A DNA stretch of 64,000 bases from Rivularia sp034931125 (lineage in GTDB: Bacteria > Cyanobacteriota > Cyanobacteriia > Cyanobacteriales > Nostocaceae). How positions within the stretch are numbered: the first letter of the stretch is position 1; each line of letters begins with the position of its first letter. Of the stretch, positions 35,166 through 44,678 are shown piece by piece. The translations under genes and the position numbers were made by a program. The DNA is taken from contig NZ_JAYGHM010000014.1 in the NCBI RefSeq assembly GCF_034931125.1, forward strand, positions 60,767 to 124,766, in the 5' to 3' direction. The notes under the pieces were generated by a model that saw only the letters and a program-made list of their open reading frames with translations, searched no databases and was not told the origin of the DNA.

Positions 35166-35321
35166 ATGCTGATACCTCCAATTGGGGAACAGTTTCTACC
35201 TATGGTCATAAAAAAGCGAATAGATGGATTGGGGAAGGAGAAGGAATTGAAGACGGCAATTGATGCATTGCCTAAAGTTGATTTAATTTTAAGCGAGGTA
35301 CCCGGCAGTTCTGGTGAGTAA
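35166..35321 (+). CDS. Possible 51-aa protein
   Basis: An ATG frame of 51 codons reads MLIPPIGEQFLPMVIKKRID, then GKEKELKTAIDALPKVDLIL. The charged amphipathic composition looks natural, but there is no strong ribosome site. The rest of the 35098-35498 gap contains similarly broken protein-like pieces, so this could be a remnant. Confidence 0.35.
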   Translation: MLIPPIGEQFLPMVIKKRIDGLGKEKELKTAIDALPKVDLILSEVPGSSGE

Positions 35322-35498
35322 AAGTAAGTTCGATTCTTGCTATTGCCATTGGGAGCTTTTAAGGATACCGAACTCGAATTAATTGCTATTAAAAATACCG
35401 CACTTTTAGTAGATAGTAGGTTTGACTAAAAAGTTTTCATATCCTGCGTTGTGCGGGGCTAATAAATATTAGTTAAAACACAATGTATGGAGGTTCAT

Positions 35499-36743
35499 AT
35501 GTTACGAAGAAGATTATCAAGTTTTTTGGATGAAGCTAGCTGTTTTCTTGGCGCATCTTGTCTGATTGCTGTATTTAGTGGCTGTATTACCGCAGTTGTT
35601 GCTGTAGGAGGATACTCACTGCAAAAGTGCGGTATTGTTCGGCAAGGAAATACTTGGAATCATGTGTGGCGTTTTGCTTTAATCTCATCTACGGTTGGCG
35701 TGGGAAGTATTAGCTCCGCTTTCGCATTAGCATCAGTTTCAAAAAAGTTGCATGAGGAATTGAGCGAGGAAGAAGTATCAAGTAATCAACTGTTATCATT
35801 TACAAGCCTTAAACTAGCAAGTGAGCCAGAAGAAAAGGTGAAAAAGCCTTGCGTTTACACCTATTATTTCGTGGAAATCAAAGGGAATCCATCAATTAAC
35901 AGGTTGATGGTTGCTCCTCGTATGCAATCAAATTCAATCAACCTATGCAATTGCGTACTTACTGAGAATGAAGAAGATTTGGCGTTAATCCACGAAAATC
36001 AAAGTGAAATTAACCCAGGTTTGGTAGGTAAAACCTTTTCGTCATATCAACCATTAACAGAAGAGGCATTACGCGAACACTTGGACATTCATCGTTCGTA
36101 TATTCATGCACGTCAAGGAGGAGATTTTAATCCCTCCAACTTGCAATCTTGCAAAGGATGTCAAAATTTACACGGCGAAGATAAAATCGTTTGCGGTATC
36201 TACCCTTATGGATGGGATGGAGTCGATTGTCCTGATAAAAACTGGGATAAAAGGAAAGCGCTTCGTCCTTATGAAGATGATGCAGTTATTGCATCATTAG
36301 CTCAAAAATTAGATGGTTGGAAAATTTTTAAGTATGACGATTTTCTTAGTTTATTCCATCCTCAAACCTATGGTCAATTTAGCTTTGATTTTGATGGAAA
36401 GCTTCTTCCTTATTCTAATAGGCTAGCTGGGCTTGAAGAGGGAAATATTGTTGATTATGTCTACTTCTTGCGTCAAGAGCGACAATTTCAGCATGATTAT
36501 TCACACGCTGATTTTATCGAAAAAGCAAGTCTTTTTCTAATAGGAGCAGATGCAACAATTAGTGTGGATGATTTTAAGATATTTGTAAAAGAGAAAGACT
36601 CAAATGTTGTCCATACTTTTTTACATAATGGCGAACCCTTTTTTGCCCTGAACCCTGCTTGCCCTCCAAAGCTTAAAGACAATTACAATTTATCTACGTT
36701 GATTGACTTTTTGTATAACGGCGTGGATGAATTAGATTCTTAG
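35499..36743 (+). CDS. Membrane-anchored protein with cysteine-rich middle, unknown
   Basis: The product is about 414 aa from ATG 35499, preceded by GGAGG five bases upstream. The ATG at 35487 contains that site and is less likely. Two hydrophobic segments (about 14-37 and 55-78) anchor it. The soluble part has a Cys cluster (SCKGCQNLHGEDKIVCGIYP, then DCPD) that may bind a metal, and a C-terminal mixed region. No family is recognised. It lies at the end of the plasmid-like block on the same strand. Confidence 0.55.
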   Translation: MLRRRLSSFLDEASCFLGASCLIAVFSGCITAVVAVGGYSLQKCGIVRQGNTWNHVWRFALISSTVGVGSISSAFALASVSKKLHEELSEEEVSSNQLLSFTSLKLASEPEEKVKKPCVYTYYFVEIKGNPSINRLMVAPRMQSNSINLCNCVLTENEEDLALIHENQSEINPGLVGKTFSSYQPLTEEALREHLDIHRSYIHARQGGDFNPSNLQSCKGCQNLHGEDKIVCGIYPYGWDGVDCPDKNWDKRKALRPYEDDAVIASLAQKLDGWKIFKYDDFLSLFHPQTYGQFSFDFDGKLLPYSNRLAGLEEGNIVDYVYFLRQERQFQHDYSHADFIEKASLFLIGADATISVDDFKIFVKEKDSNVVHTFLHNGEPFFALNPACPPKLKDNYNLSTLIDFLYNGVDELDS

Positions 36744-36780
36744 CTTGAATTTTCTTCTTAAATATGAATGAAACCTCCAC

Positions 36781-36888
36781 CTCTAATTTCTAGTTATTAG
36801 TGGCGGTAACGAACTACTCAGCACGGGGGATTTTCCCCCACTACTGGGTAGTAATCGATAACCGCTACCCAATTGTTATTAATTAGAG
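36781..36888. repeat. Large imperfect palindrome (about 108 nt)
   Basis: CTCTAATT (36781-36788) pairs exactly with AATTAGAG (36881-36888). Inside these, GTGGCGGTAACGA pairs with TCGATAACCGCTAC, ACTACTCAG with CTGGGTAGT, and the tip is GGGGGATTTTCCCCC. The nested stems make one long cruciform-capable structure ending about 9 nt before the ATG of the next gene. Candidates are a replication or transfer origin, a MITE, or a cis-acting leader RNA. Confidence 0.75.
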
Positions 36889-36897
36889 GAAATCGCA

Positions 36898-37308
36898 ATG
36901 TTCACAACTCAATTTATCACAACTCCCGAAATTGTTTGTACTATCAACGATTTATTGTTTCCTATCTTTTTGTTTTGTTTGATATTTGGGCTTTTATGCT
37001 ATCTAACTTACGATTGTGAGCAACATCTTACAGCAGATTGCAAGTTAGATTGGGTTGAAGTGACTAATATACAATCCGAATCGGAAATAATTCAACCAAT
37101 AAAAGAAGAAGCAATAACAATTGTTGAGAAGCAGAAACAAGCTGAGTTGTTAATTGATTTGGGTATCCGAAACCTACGCTTGTTTTGTAAGCAACGGCAA
37201 ATCAAAGGTTATTCCACTGCTTATAAAAGAGGAAAGATAAAAGGTTTAGCCGACTTTTTACTTAGTCAAGGATACTTGTACTCGGATATTGCAGTTGCAT
37301 TGAAATAA
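36898..37308 (+). CDS. Small membrane protein behind the palindrome
   Basis: A 136-aa protein with one TM helix at about 22-44 (LLFPIFLFCLIFGLLCYLTY) and a cytoplasmic basic C-terminal domain (LGIRNLRLFCKQRQIKGYST, KRGKIKGLADFLLSQGY) that could bind nucleic acid. AGAGGAAA in the palindrome's right arm acts as its ribosome site, so folding of the palindrome in mRNA would control access. No family is recognised. Confidence 0.55.
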   Translation: MFTTQFITTPEIVCTINDLLFPIFLFCLIFGLLCYLTYDCEQHLTADCKLDWVEVTNIQSESEIIQPIKEEAITIVEKQKQAELLIDLGIRNLRLFCKQRQIKGYSTAYKRGKIKGLADFLLSQGYLYSDIAVALK

Positions 37309-37668
37309 ACGATTTGTAAATTAGCTCCGTAAGACGAAGGATAAATTTTATGATACTATTTTTTTAATTTTACTTAGAAGCTATTACTCAAGTGTTGGTG
37401 AGGAATCTTAAATAATTTAACTTATTAAAATAACTAAAAATTTAGTTTTAATAGAACAAAATGTTTTTTTAAATGAAGTATTAGTTTGGAAGGTGTACGA
37501 CAAAATATACTCCTTTAAAAAACCCAATATACTTCTATATTACTTAACTAAAATACGAATTATTAAGAAGTGTTCGTTTAACTTAATTTATGGGAATACT
37601 AAGATTGGTGGGATTAGCTAAGGTACAAAAGCTAAATAAATCTTACACAAAGCTATATTGAAAATATT
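37309..37668. other. Gene-free AT-rich spacer
   Basis: About 360 nt of very AT-rich sequence without a credible reading frame, repeat or tRNA. It separates the plasmid-like block from the AbiGi-like gene and may hold that gene's promoter; no clear -35/-10 pair can be singled out. Confidence 0.6.
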
Positions 37669-38307
37669 ATGCCCTATACAATAGAAAATTGGAAACAGAG
37701 AATTGCTTCACGCTCCGATTTAACAGGACATCTTATACATTTAACTAGACCTAAAAATATAAATGGTAAAGAATTTAGTTCGATTGAAGTCTTAATGAAA
37801 ATTATTCAAGAACAATGCTTGATTGGTAGTTCCACTAAATCGGGTCTTATCTGTGGAGCAAGAAAAGCAGTTTGTTTCCAAGACACACCACTTTATCAGT
37901 TATCACAAAATATTTATTCAGAACAAGAATATCGGAGTAAAAATCCTCAAGCGAAGGTGCGTTATGTGGGTGCAGGATTAATGTTTCCAAAGCCATATAT
38001 TTATCGTCAGGGTGGAAGACCAGTAATTTATGATAATACTCAAGATGCCAAAAACTATTTATCGAGTCATGAATTGTGGCGGGTTGTGAGATTAGAACTA
38101 AGTGATGATACTAATGTAATTGATTGGACTCATGAGCGGGAGTGGCGCATTCCTGACGATTTTAATTTTGAAATCAATCAAACTACAGTAATTTTACCTA
38201 ATACAAATGCTTACAAAAATTTTATCAACCTTTGTAGGTCTATTAATCATATAGATATTTTAAATGAAATTCGAGGAATGGTTACTCTAGATGCTGTTTT
38301 CTTTTAA
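37669..38307 (+). CDS. AbiGi/DUF2971-like protein, possible abortive-infection component
   Basis: The 212-aa protein has the layout of AbiGi (PF10899)/DUF2971-type families. An opening LIHLTRP is followed by 'AVCFQDTPLYQLSQNI', 'RYVGAGLMFPKPYIYRQGGR', 'PVIYDNTQ' and the conserved WTHEREWRIPDDF. These signatures (CFxDxPL, GRPVIY, HEREWR) recur in phage-defence islands and recall ADP-ribosyltransferase-like folds; a catalytic role is inference. It stands about 230 nt upstream of the vWA gene on the same strand, so it may be an accessory of the large system or an independent gene. Confidence 0.55.
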   Translation: MPYTIENWKQRIASRSDLTGHLIHLTRPKNINGKEFSSIEVLMKIIQEQCLIGSSTKSGLICGARKAVCFQDTPLYQLSQNIYSEQEYRSKNPQAKVRYVGAGLMFPKPYIYRQGGRPVIYDNTQDAKNYLSSHELWRVVRLELSDDTNVIDWTHEREWRIPDDFNFEINQTTVILPNTNAYKNFINLCRSINHIDILNEIRGMVTLDAVFF

Positions 38308-38534
38308 TCTATGGATATTTTTACCATAATTCAATTATTATCTAATCCGTAAAGTTTCAAGATATCTCGGTGATAATCCGGTAGTTGTAAAATTTAATAA
38401 AGTGTTACTTTTAGCTTAGTCTTACTATGCTTATTTGTTTTAAACATGGGTATAGCCTTCAAATATACTTACATAATTTATTGGTCATAGCGCCAATAAA
38501 AGATGTTTGAATTTATAAAAATATAATTCTTGAA

Positions 38535-39230
38535 ATGGGCAAGTTTAGTAAATATACTGTTTCTGCTGCTAAAAAGATGCCTGTCATAATCCTTGCAGAT
38601 GTTAGCGGGAGTATGAGCGTTGATGGCAAGATAGAAACACTTAACAGGGCGATCGCCGAAATGATTTCTTCTTTCCAAGAGGAGGAAGATGTTCGTGCCG
38701 AAATCCATATTGCGGTGGTGACTTTCGGTAGAGGTGGAGCTAACATCCATCTACCTTTGCAAGCTGCATCCGAGGTTGAATGGACTGATATGGAAGCGAT
38801 TGGTTCTACACCTATGGGAGAAGCTTTTGAGGTAGTTCAGGGTATTGTAGAAGATAAAAATCAAATAGCTAGCCGGGATTATCATCCTACTATTGTTTTG
38901 GTTTCTGACGGTCAACCGACTAATCAAACAGGTCATCTCACAGATGACTGGAAACAACCGCTACGGGAATTACTCGACTCCCCCAGAGCTTCTAAAGCAT
39001 TGCGCTTGTCGATGGCTATTGGTTCGGATGCTGACTATGAGGTGCTAAAGGAATTTTTGCAAAATCAACAGCAGCAAGATATACCAGTATTTCGCGCTGA
39101 TGAAGCACATCAAATTCGGCAGTTCTTCCGTTGGGTAACAATAAGCGTGACAAGTCGTTCTAGAAGTGTGAGTCCCAATACTGTATCTATTAAAGACTTT
39201 GGTAATGTTGAAGACCTAGAAATGTTCTGA
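38535..39230 (+). CDS. TerY-like von Willebrand factor A protein (TerY-P triad, part 1)
   Basis: The 231-aa protein is a complete vWA domain: the MIDAS motif DVSGSMS starts at Asp22, the MIDAS Thr is in GSTPMGEAF, and the late Asp is in LVSDGQPT. Order and length match TerY. Family knowledge: TerY, a PP2C phosphatase and a kinase form the conserved TerY-P triad linked to metal-dependent signalling and DNA-processing operons. Its stop overlaps the start of the phosphatase gene (TGATG). It is the first gene of the long plus-strand run that ends near 60.8 kb. Confidence 0.9.
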   Translation: MGKFSKYTVSAAKKMPVIILADVSGSMSVDGKIETLNRAIAEMISSFQEEEDVRAEIHIAVVTFGRGGANIHLPLQAASEVEWTDMEAIGSTPMGEAFEVVQGIVEDKNQIASRDYHPTIVLVSDGQPTNQTGHLTDDWKQPLRELLDSPRASKALRLSMAIGSDADYEVLKEFLQNQQQQDIPVFRADEAHQIRQFFRWVTISVTSRSRSVSPNTVSIKDFGNVEDLEMF

Positions 39231-39976
39231 TGGCACAGAAATTATTAACTCAGGTGCAATGCTTTGGTGCTTCTGTAAAAGGACCGCTTCACAAACGTGA
39301 AGGTCGTCCAAATGAAGATGCTTGGGAAGTTATGCGTGGTAGTTTTGGTACCGCTATTGTAGTTAGTGATGGCATGGGTTCTAAGCCAAATGCTCGCACT
39401 GGAGCGCGTATGGCTTGTCGAGCGGTAAAAGATGCACTGCAATACTGGGCAAAAATTAAAGGTGCGTCGCCAGTAATGTTATTACGGTTAGTACATATAC
39501 TGTGGGGAATGCGGGTATTACCTATTAGTGAGGAAGATAGTGCTGCCACTTGCGTATTTGCTGTGGTTGTTCCCTCTGGGGAAGTACTTGTAGCAAAATT
39601 AGGGGATGGAATCGCCGCAATAAGGGAAAGCGATGGCAAAGTTGTTCTAATTGGTGATGAGCGTACCGGGTTTTGCAATCAAACTACGGCTTTGGGTATA
39701 GCAAAGTCAACCAAAGAATGGTCTGTAATCACTAGACCAAGTTTAGCTCCTGGGGCTGCTGTTTTATTAGCTACTGATGGGATAGCAGACGATTTGATAG
39801 GGGAGCAGGTAGGAGATTTTATCAAATGTGTCGTAGAAGAATTCGCTTATATGGAACCCGCAACCAGGTGGAGAGCTTTATGTCATGAGTTGCGAAATTG
39901 GTCTACACCCAAACACCTAGATGATAAGACTTTGGCGGTTCTTTGGCATCGAAATGATTTGGGAGGTGCAGTTTAA
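39230..39976 (+). CDS. PP2C-family Ser/Thr phosphatase (TerY-P triad, part 2)
   Basis: This 248-aa protein is a PP2C domain with the metal-binding motifs in order: GRPNEDAW near residue 27, VSDGMGS near 46, LATDGIADDL, and the closing DDKTLAVLWH. All acidic metal ligands are present, so activity is expected. It would reverse phosphorylation by the kinase encoded next. Its start overlaps the vWA stop and its stop overlaps the kinase start (TAATG), which makes the three a single translational unit. Confidence 0.9.
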   Translation: MAQKLLTQVQCFGASVKGPLHKREGRPNEDAWEVMRGSFGTAIVVSDGMGSKPNARTGARMACRAVKDALQYWAKIKGASPVMLLRLVHILWGMRVLPISEEDSAATCVFAVVVPSGEVLVAKLGDGIAAIRESDGKVVLIGDERTGFCNQTTALGIAKSTKEWSVITRPSLAPGAAVLLATDGIADDLIGEQVGDFIKCVVEEFAYMEPATRWRALCHELRNWSTPKHLDDKTLAVLWHRNDLGGAV

Positions 39977-41352
39977 TGACAGAGCAAAATAAAAGAGTAG
40001 TAGACGAATTTAGAAATGTATATCAACTGGGTAAAGAATTAGGTCGCGGAGGACAAGGTGCTGTTTTTGCTGTAAAAAATGGTAATTATGCAGTAAAAAT
40101 AATTTTTGACCGTTCCCCTGCACGTCGTAAAGCTTTAAGACAGCAACTAACATCGGTAAAGATGTTGTATGACATAGAAAAACTTTTCGTCGCACGTCCG
40201 ACATATATGTTAGAAGCTCCATATCTTGGCTATGTGATGGAACTTTTGACTGACATGGTTCCTATTAGCAAACTAATTAATATTCCTAAAAATACGAATT
40301 GCTTAGTTGAATGGTATTTGGAAGGTGGGGGACTTCGCCGTCGTTTATTATTACTAGCGCGTTGTGCAGAAAGTTTAGCTCAGTTACACGGTAAAGCACT
40401 CGTTTATAGCGACCCTTCACCTAATAACATCTTTATATCTGCTGATGTTAACAATAATGATATTATCCGTTTTATTGATGCTGACAATCTTCAAGATAGC
40501 AGTTCCTCATCTTCCATAAATGTTTATACTCCCGAATTTGGCGCACCGGAATTAGTTACGGGAAAGTCGGGTGTTAATACTCTTACTGATGCTCATGCTT
40601 TTGCTGTTATAACATTTAAAGCTTTATCTCTGGTTCACCCATTAATGGGGGATATGGTTAACGATGGAGAACCCGAATTAGAAACACAAGCCTTGGAAGG
40701 AAAATTACCTTGGATTGATGACTCCGAAGATGATAAAAACTCAACTACTCAGGGATTTCCGAGAGATATTGTTCTTTCCCCATATCTAATAGAATTATCA
40801 AAAAAATGTTTTGGAATAGGTCTTAATCAACCTTCTAAAAGACCAGGTGTTGGACAATGGGCTGAAAGACTATATTCAGCAGCAGATTGTACTATTTGCT
40901 GCCCGCAATGTAATAGTACATATTACATAAATCAAAAAAATTGTCCCTGGTGCGATTATCCCAGACCTACTTTTGTTCGAGTTGCAATTCAACGCTGGGA
41001 AATGCTACAAGGACGTTTTAAAGAACAAAAACCTTTACAAATTCTCGCTTTAAATTCTTCTGAGCCTTTAATTTTAACTAATAGAATTATTAGCGGTAGA
41101 ACTGGTATAGATAGTCATAATCCTAATATTGAACTTGTTTTAGAAGGAGAAAATATTAAAGTACGCAGTCTTAACGGTCAATGTTTCTGGTTGACATCTG
41201 AAGGAACTCAAATAGAGAAGGAAGTACGGGAAAAATGGGTACGCTTTCCTGCAAAAACTGGAAGAGACGGTTCTTGGCTCTTACATTTCAACAGTCTTGA
41301 TTGCTCCCATCGTCTTGCTAGTTTTTATCTGTTTCCAGGAGAAAATGTATGA
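39976..41352 (+). CDS. TerY-P Ser/Thr protein kinase with zinc ribbon (triad, part 3)
   Basis: In this 458-aa protein the kinase domain spans 12-300. It has the glycine loop GRGGQGAVF, the ATP lysine Lys41 (YAVKIIF), the catalytic loop YSDPSPNN (Asp146) and the metal-binding IDADN (Asp170) in place of DFG. The D-x-S-P-N-N and DADN forms are usual for this kinase family. A zinc ribbon follows (C309/C312 and C323/C326). The last ~130 residues form a beta-rich region with an FHA-like look (ILTNRIISGRTGIDSHNPNI). It probably phosphorylates operon partners, with the tail recognising the phosphorylated form; that part is inference. Confidence 0.88.
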   Translation: MTEQNKRVVDEFRNVYQLGKELGRGGQGAVFAVKNGNYAVKIIFDRSPARRKALRQQLTSVKMLYDIEKLFVARPTYMLEAPYLGYVMELLTDMVPISKLINIPKNTNCLVEWYLEGGGLRRRLLLLARCAESLAQLHGKALVYSDPSPNNIFISADVNNNDIIRFIDADNLQDSSSSSSINVYTPEFGAPELVTGKSGVNTLTDAHAFAVITFKALSLVHPLMGDMVNDGEPELETQALEGKLPWIDDSEDDKNSTTQGFPRDIVLSPYLIELSKKCFGIGLNQPSKRPGVGQWAERLYSAADCTICCPQCNSTYYINQKNCPWCDYPRPTFVRVAIQRWEMLQGRFKEQKPLQILALNSSEPLILTNRIISGRTGIDSHNPNIELVLEGENIKVRSLNGQCFWLTSEGTQIEKEVREKWVRFPAKTGRDGSWLLHFNSLDCSHRLASFYLFPGENV

Positions 41353-44300
41353 GAATCAGCGATGTTCAAAGCGGACTGGTTTACACCGTGGAAGTCGAAC
41401 AAAGAGAGCGTAATGCTTTTACAGGAACAGATATATTAGCTGTTAAAAACGAAGTTTTCTTATATCAGCCAGAAAATACTGGTGAAATTCTCCTACGTCA
41501 CTCCAAAGAAGATATTTGGGAGATTAGAGGAACGGATCAAAAGAATAAAAATATTTTACAAGGAATTATTGAGCGAAATTTACCGCGTTTATGTTGGGTG
41601 GCTTTGATACTTCCGAAGAAATCACCAACAACTTTGATGATACAGATACATGAATTTCCTCAAAAGTTTTTATTACCTGATGATTTACAAATTGGTATCG
41701 ATGAAAAAATTGTTGAAGATATTCGCGACAGACATCTGAATAAGAAAGAACCAGTTGAGAAAATTATCGGATGGCTGACAGGACAATTTTTGCTTCCAGA
41801 ATTGAAAGAAGATGGGGGTAAGCGTGCGCTACTTCAGGCAGGTAAAATAATCCATAACGGCTTAGAAAATACATTTCGTTTATATGGAACGGGAAGAACT
41901 ATTAATATCCGCCGCAATTCAAATGATAAGCTAATTATTGACAGCATACAAAGTGCAAGACAACCCAAGGATTATAACGAGCAGCGACCGATTGTATTGG
42001 TAGAAGCAAAGTTTTCTTTTTGCGATATTTCACTAGCAGGTACTATCCGAAAAGATACTCGTAATGAGTTAGATTCAATTGTTGAAAAATCAGAAAGTTA
42101 TTTAGCACTTTGGAAAGATTATAATCAACTAGAGATTGATAGCATTGTTGATAAAGCCCAACAGTTTAAATGGGTAAGCTATAACAACTATAAATTCTTA
42201 CCAAATGGTAATTACAGATTTCACTTGGTACCAGAAAATCATTTAGAACAAAGCCTGAGAATGCTTGTAGGAGCAACAAATTTTTCTGTAGAAGCTAGCG
42301 AGTTTCAGCCAAATTTTAGTCTAGATAAAGAAAGCAAAAGTCAAACAAAATCTTTTGTCGGACAGATAGAAAATGTAAGTTTATCTCGTACTACTATTGA
42401 TATTGCCCCTGCAAATCTAGATGATGATTTATCTCCTCCCAAAAAAGGCTTTTTGTTTATTTCACTCCAAGGAGATGTGACTCGTTTAACACGTCGTAAT
42501 AAAGCAGAACAACTTATCAGAACTGCTCAATGTCCGATGCCACAGTTAGGGTTAATTTTAGAAAATCAGCGCGTTCCTACCCGTCGTACTCGTCAACATA
42601 AACCGCTTTCTCCCGATACCAAAAAAGTTTTTAATGGTTCTCCAACTTCTCGACAGCAAGAAGCTTTGCAAGTAGCTTTGAATACTCCCGATATCGCTTT
42701 AATTCAAGGTCCCCCAGGTACGGGAAAAACCAAAGTCATTAGTGCTTTGCAAGTAAGATTAGCAGAAATTAGTGAAGATTGTGGTAACAGTGTATCTCAT
42801 CGGTTACTGTTGACAAGTTACCAACATGATGCTGTGGAAAATGCCGCTGAAAAGTCTGTTGTGTTTGGACTTCCAGCAGTGAGGATAGGTGGGAAAACAC
42901 AAGGTAATGAAACTGCGGATAATGTGGATCGCTGGCGGCGATCGCGCATCGAATCTTTGGAAGCAGAGTTAGCCGCATTCCCGGAATTACCGGAAAGTGC
43001 TAATTTACGAGAAGTACAGAATCGGGTTTCAAGTTACATCTTAACTCCCGGCACCAGAGAACAAACGGCGACTTTAATAAAAGAAATATTTGAACTGACT
43101 AAAGGAAAGATAAAAAGTGAGTTGAGCGATAAATTATTGGAATACAAAAGCAGACTGTCTAAAGGATATGACCTGCAAAATACAGAAAACTCAGAAGAAC
43201 GAGATTTAGCATTAAAAGCAGTAAAATCTCTGAGAATCCAGCCAGTAGCATTTTCTGATGATGGTTCATTACAAGCAATGAAAGCACTTCGCCGTTTGGA
43301 GCCGTTGCAAATTTTAGATGCTTCCCAAAAGCAACTTTTACAAGATGCTGCGGACTGGTTGGAAGAAGAAATGCCGCCGTTTTTGGATAAATTAGCATCG
43401 CTGCGGGAAAAATTATTAGAAAAATTAATTCCTCAAAAAGTTCCCGTTACTACTCCTATTGCTGACCCAGAAATTGAGCATTTACTTAATCAAGTCAGAG
43501 AAGAAATGTATCAAAGAGTTCGCCAATCAAAAGCAGGTGTAGAAGCAGTTTTATCTGAGTATTTGGAAGACTTAAAAACTGACCCTGAAGGTGTTAGAGA
43601 AATGCTGCGCGATTACACGGTAGTTCTGGCAGCTACTTGTCAGCAGTCATCAGGTAAACAAATGCAGTCGGTGACGGGTAGCCATGAAGCTGTATTCGAG
43701 ACAGTAATAGTAGATGAAGCAGCAAGAGCTAACCCCCTTGATTTATTTATTCCCATGTCTAAAGCCGAAAGAAGAATTATTCTTGTCGGGGACCACCGTC
43801 AACTTCCTCATATTCTTGAAGAAGATATAGAACGTCAATTGGGACAATCTACAGAAGTCACCAAAAATGCATTAAGAAAAAGTCTTTTTGAACGGTTATT
43901 CCTTCAGATGAAAGAATTAGAAAAGCATGATGGTATCAAGAGAACAGTTACTTTAGATGCTCAGTATCGAATGCATCCTATTTTAGGAGATTTTGTTAGT
44001 AGAACATTTTACGAATATCACGGAGAACCGCCGATTCGTGCGGGTAGAGTTGAAGAAGAATTCGTTCATTATTTACCCGGTTATGAGAATATCGTTGCAG
44101 CTTGGCTAAATGTTCCATTAAACGCTGGTAAAGAAATTCAAGGAAGAAGTAAATCTCGTCCTATAGAAGCGAAACGAATTGCTCAAGAGTTGAAACATTT
44201 AATTGACCATGATACGCGGCTGACGTTTGGTATTATCGCCTTTTATTCGGCACAAGTTACAGAAGTTTGGAAAGCACTTTGTCATGTGGGAATAGCGGAA

Positions 44301-44666
44301 TTAACAGATGAGGGAAATTATCAAATTGTTTCTGCTTACCGAGAAACCAGAAATCACGAAGGTAAAATTGTGGAAAGGTTGAGAGTGGGAACAGTAGATG
44401 CTTTTCAAGGAAAGGAATTTGATGTGGTTTTTCTCTCAATTACTCGCAGCAATGATATCAACGCAGCTAGTGAAGAATTATATCCAAAAAAATACGGCTT
44501 TTTAATGTTAGAAAACCGTCTCTGTGTCGCAATGAGCCGTCAACAACGTCTTTTAATTACTGTAGGAGACTTAGGAATGGTAAAAACAGAAAATGCACCA
44601 TTAGCTGTAAGAGAACTGGTCGATTTTTATCAACTTTGTCAACAATCATGCGGTCAAATAATTTGA
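41349..44666 (+). CDS. SF1 (Upf1/Dna2-like) helicase
   Basis: This is an 1105-aa protein. The N-terminal ~430 residues are specific to the system. The helicase core has Walker A GPPGTGKT (454-461), motif II VIVDEAARA (Asp789) with GDHRQLPHI, DAQYRMHP, DAFQGKEFDVVFLS and the final RLCVAMSRQQ. These signatures define the Upf1/Dna2/SETX branch of superfamily 1, which translocates on single-stranded DNA or RNA. A long helical insertion separates motifs I and II (about 500-770). The start overlaps the kinase stop by four bases (ATGA). Confidence 0.93.
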   Translation: MRISDVQSGLVYTVEVEQRERNAFTGTDILAVKNEVFLYQPENTGEILLRHSKEDIWEIRGTDQKNKNILQGIIERNLPRLCWVALILPKKSPTTLMIQIHEFPQKFLLPDDLQIGIDEKIVEDIRDRHLNKKEPVEKIIGWLTGQFLLPELKEDGGKRALLQAGKIIHNGLENTFRLYGTGRTINIRRNSNDKLIIDSIQSARQPKDYNEQRPIVLVEAKFSFCDISLAGTIRKDTRNELDSIVEKSESYLALWKDYNQLEIDSIVDKAQQFKWVSYNNYKFLPNGNYRFHLVPENHLEQSLRMLVGATNFSVEASEFQPNFSLDKESKSQTKSFVGQIENVSLSRTTIDIAPANLDDDLSPPKKGFLFISLQGDVTRLTRRNKAEQLIRTAQCPMPQLGLILENQRVPTRRTRQHKPLSPDTKKVFNGSPTSRQQEALQVALNTPDIALIQGPPGTGKTKVISALQVRLAEISEDCGNSVSHRLLLTSYQHDAVENAAEKSVVFGLPAVRIGGKTQGNETADNVDRWRRSRIESLEAELAAFPELPESANLREVQNRVSSYILTPGTREQTATLIKEIFELTKGKIKSELSDKLLEYKSRLSKGYDLQNTENSEERDLALKAVKSLRIQPVAFSDDGSLQAMKALRRLEPLQILDASQKQLLQDAADWLEEEMPPFLDKLASLREKLLEKLIPQKVPVTTPIADPEIEHLLNQVREEMYQRVRQSKAGVEAVLSEYLEDLKTDPEGVREMLRDYTVVLAATCQQSSGKQMQSVTGSHEAVFETVIVDEAARANPLDLFIPMSKAERRIILVGDHRQLPHILEEDIERQLGQSTEVTKNALRKSLFERLFLQMKELEKHDGIKRTVTLDAQYRMHPILGDFVSRTFYEYHGEPPIRAGRVEEEFVHYLPGYENIVAAWLNVPLNAGKEIQGRSKSRPIEAKRIAQELKHLIDHDTRLTFGIIAFYSAQVTEVWKALCHVGIAELTDEGNYQIVSAYRETRNHEGKIVERLRVGTVDAFQGKEFDVVFLSITRSNDINAASEELYPKKYGFLMLENRLCVAMSRQQRLLITVGDLGMVKTENAPLAVRELVDFYQLCQQSCGQII

Positions 44667-44678
44667 TATTTTGCGAAT

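Noticed and set aside
40411..40490. Kinase suspected of being a pseudokinase because HRD and DFG are not canonical
   Set aside because: Catalytic Asp146, Asn of SPNN and Asp170 of DADN are present; this form is usual for TerY-P kinases.
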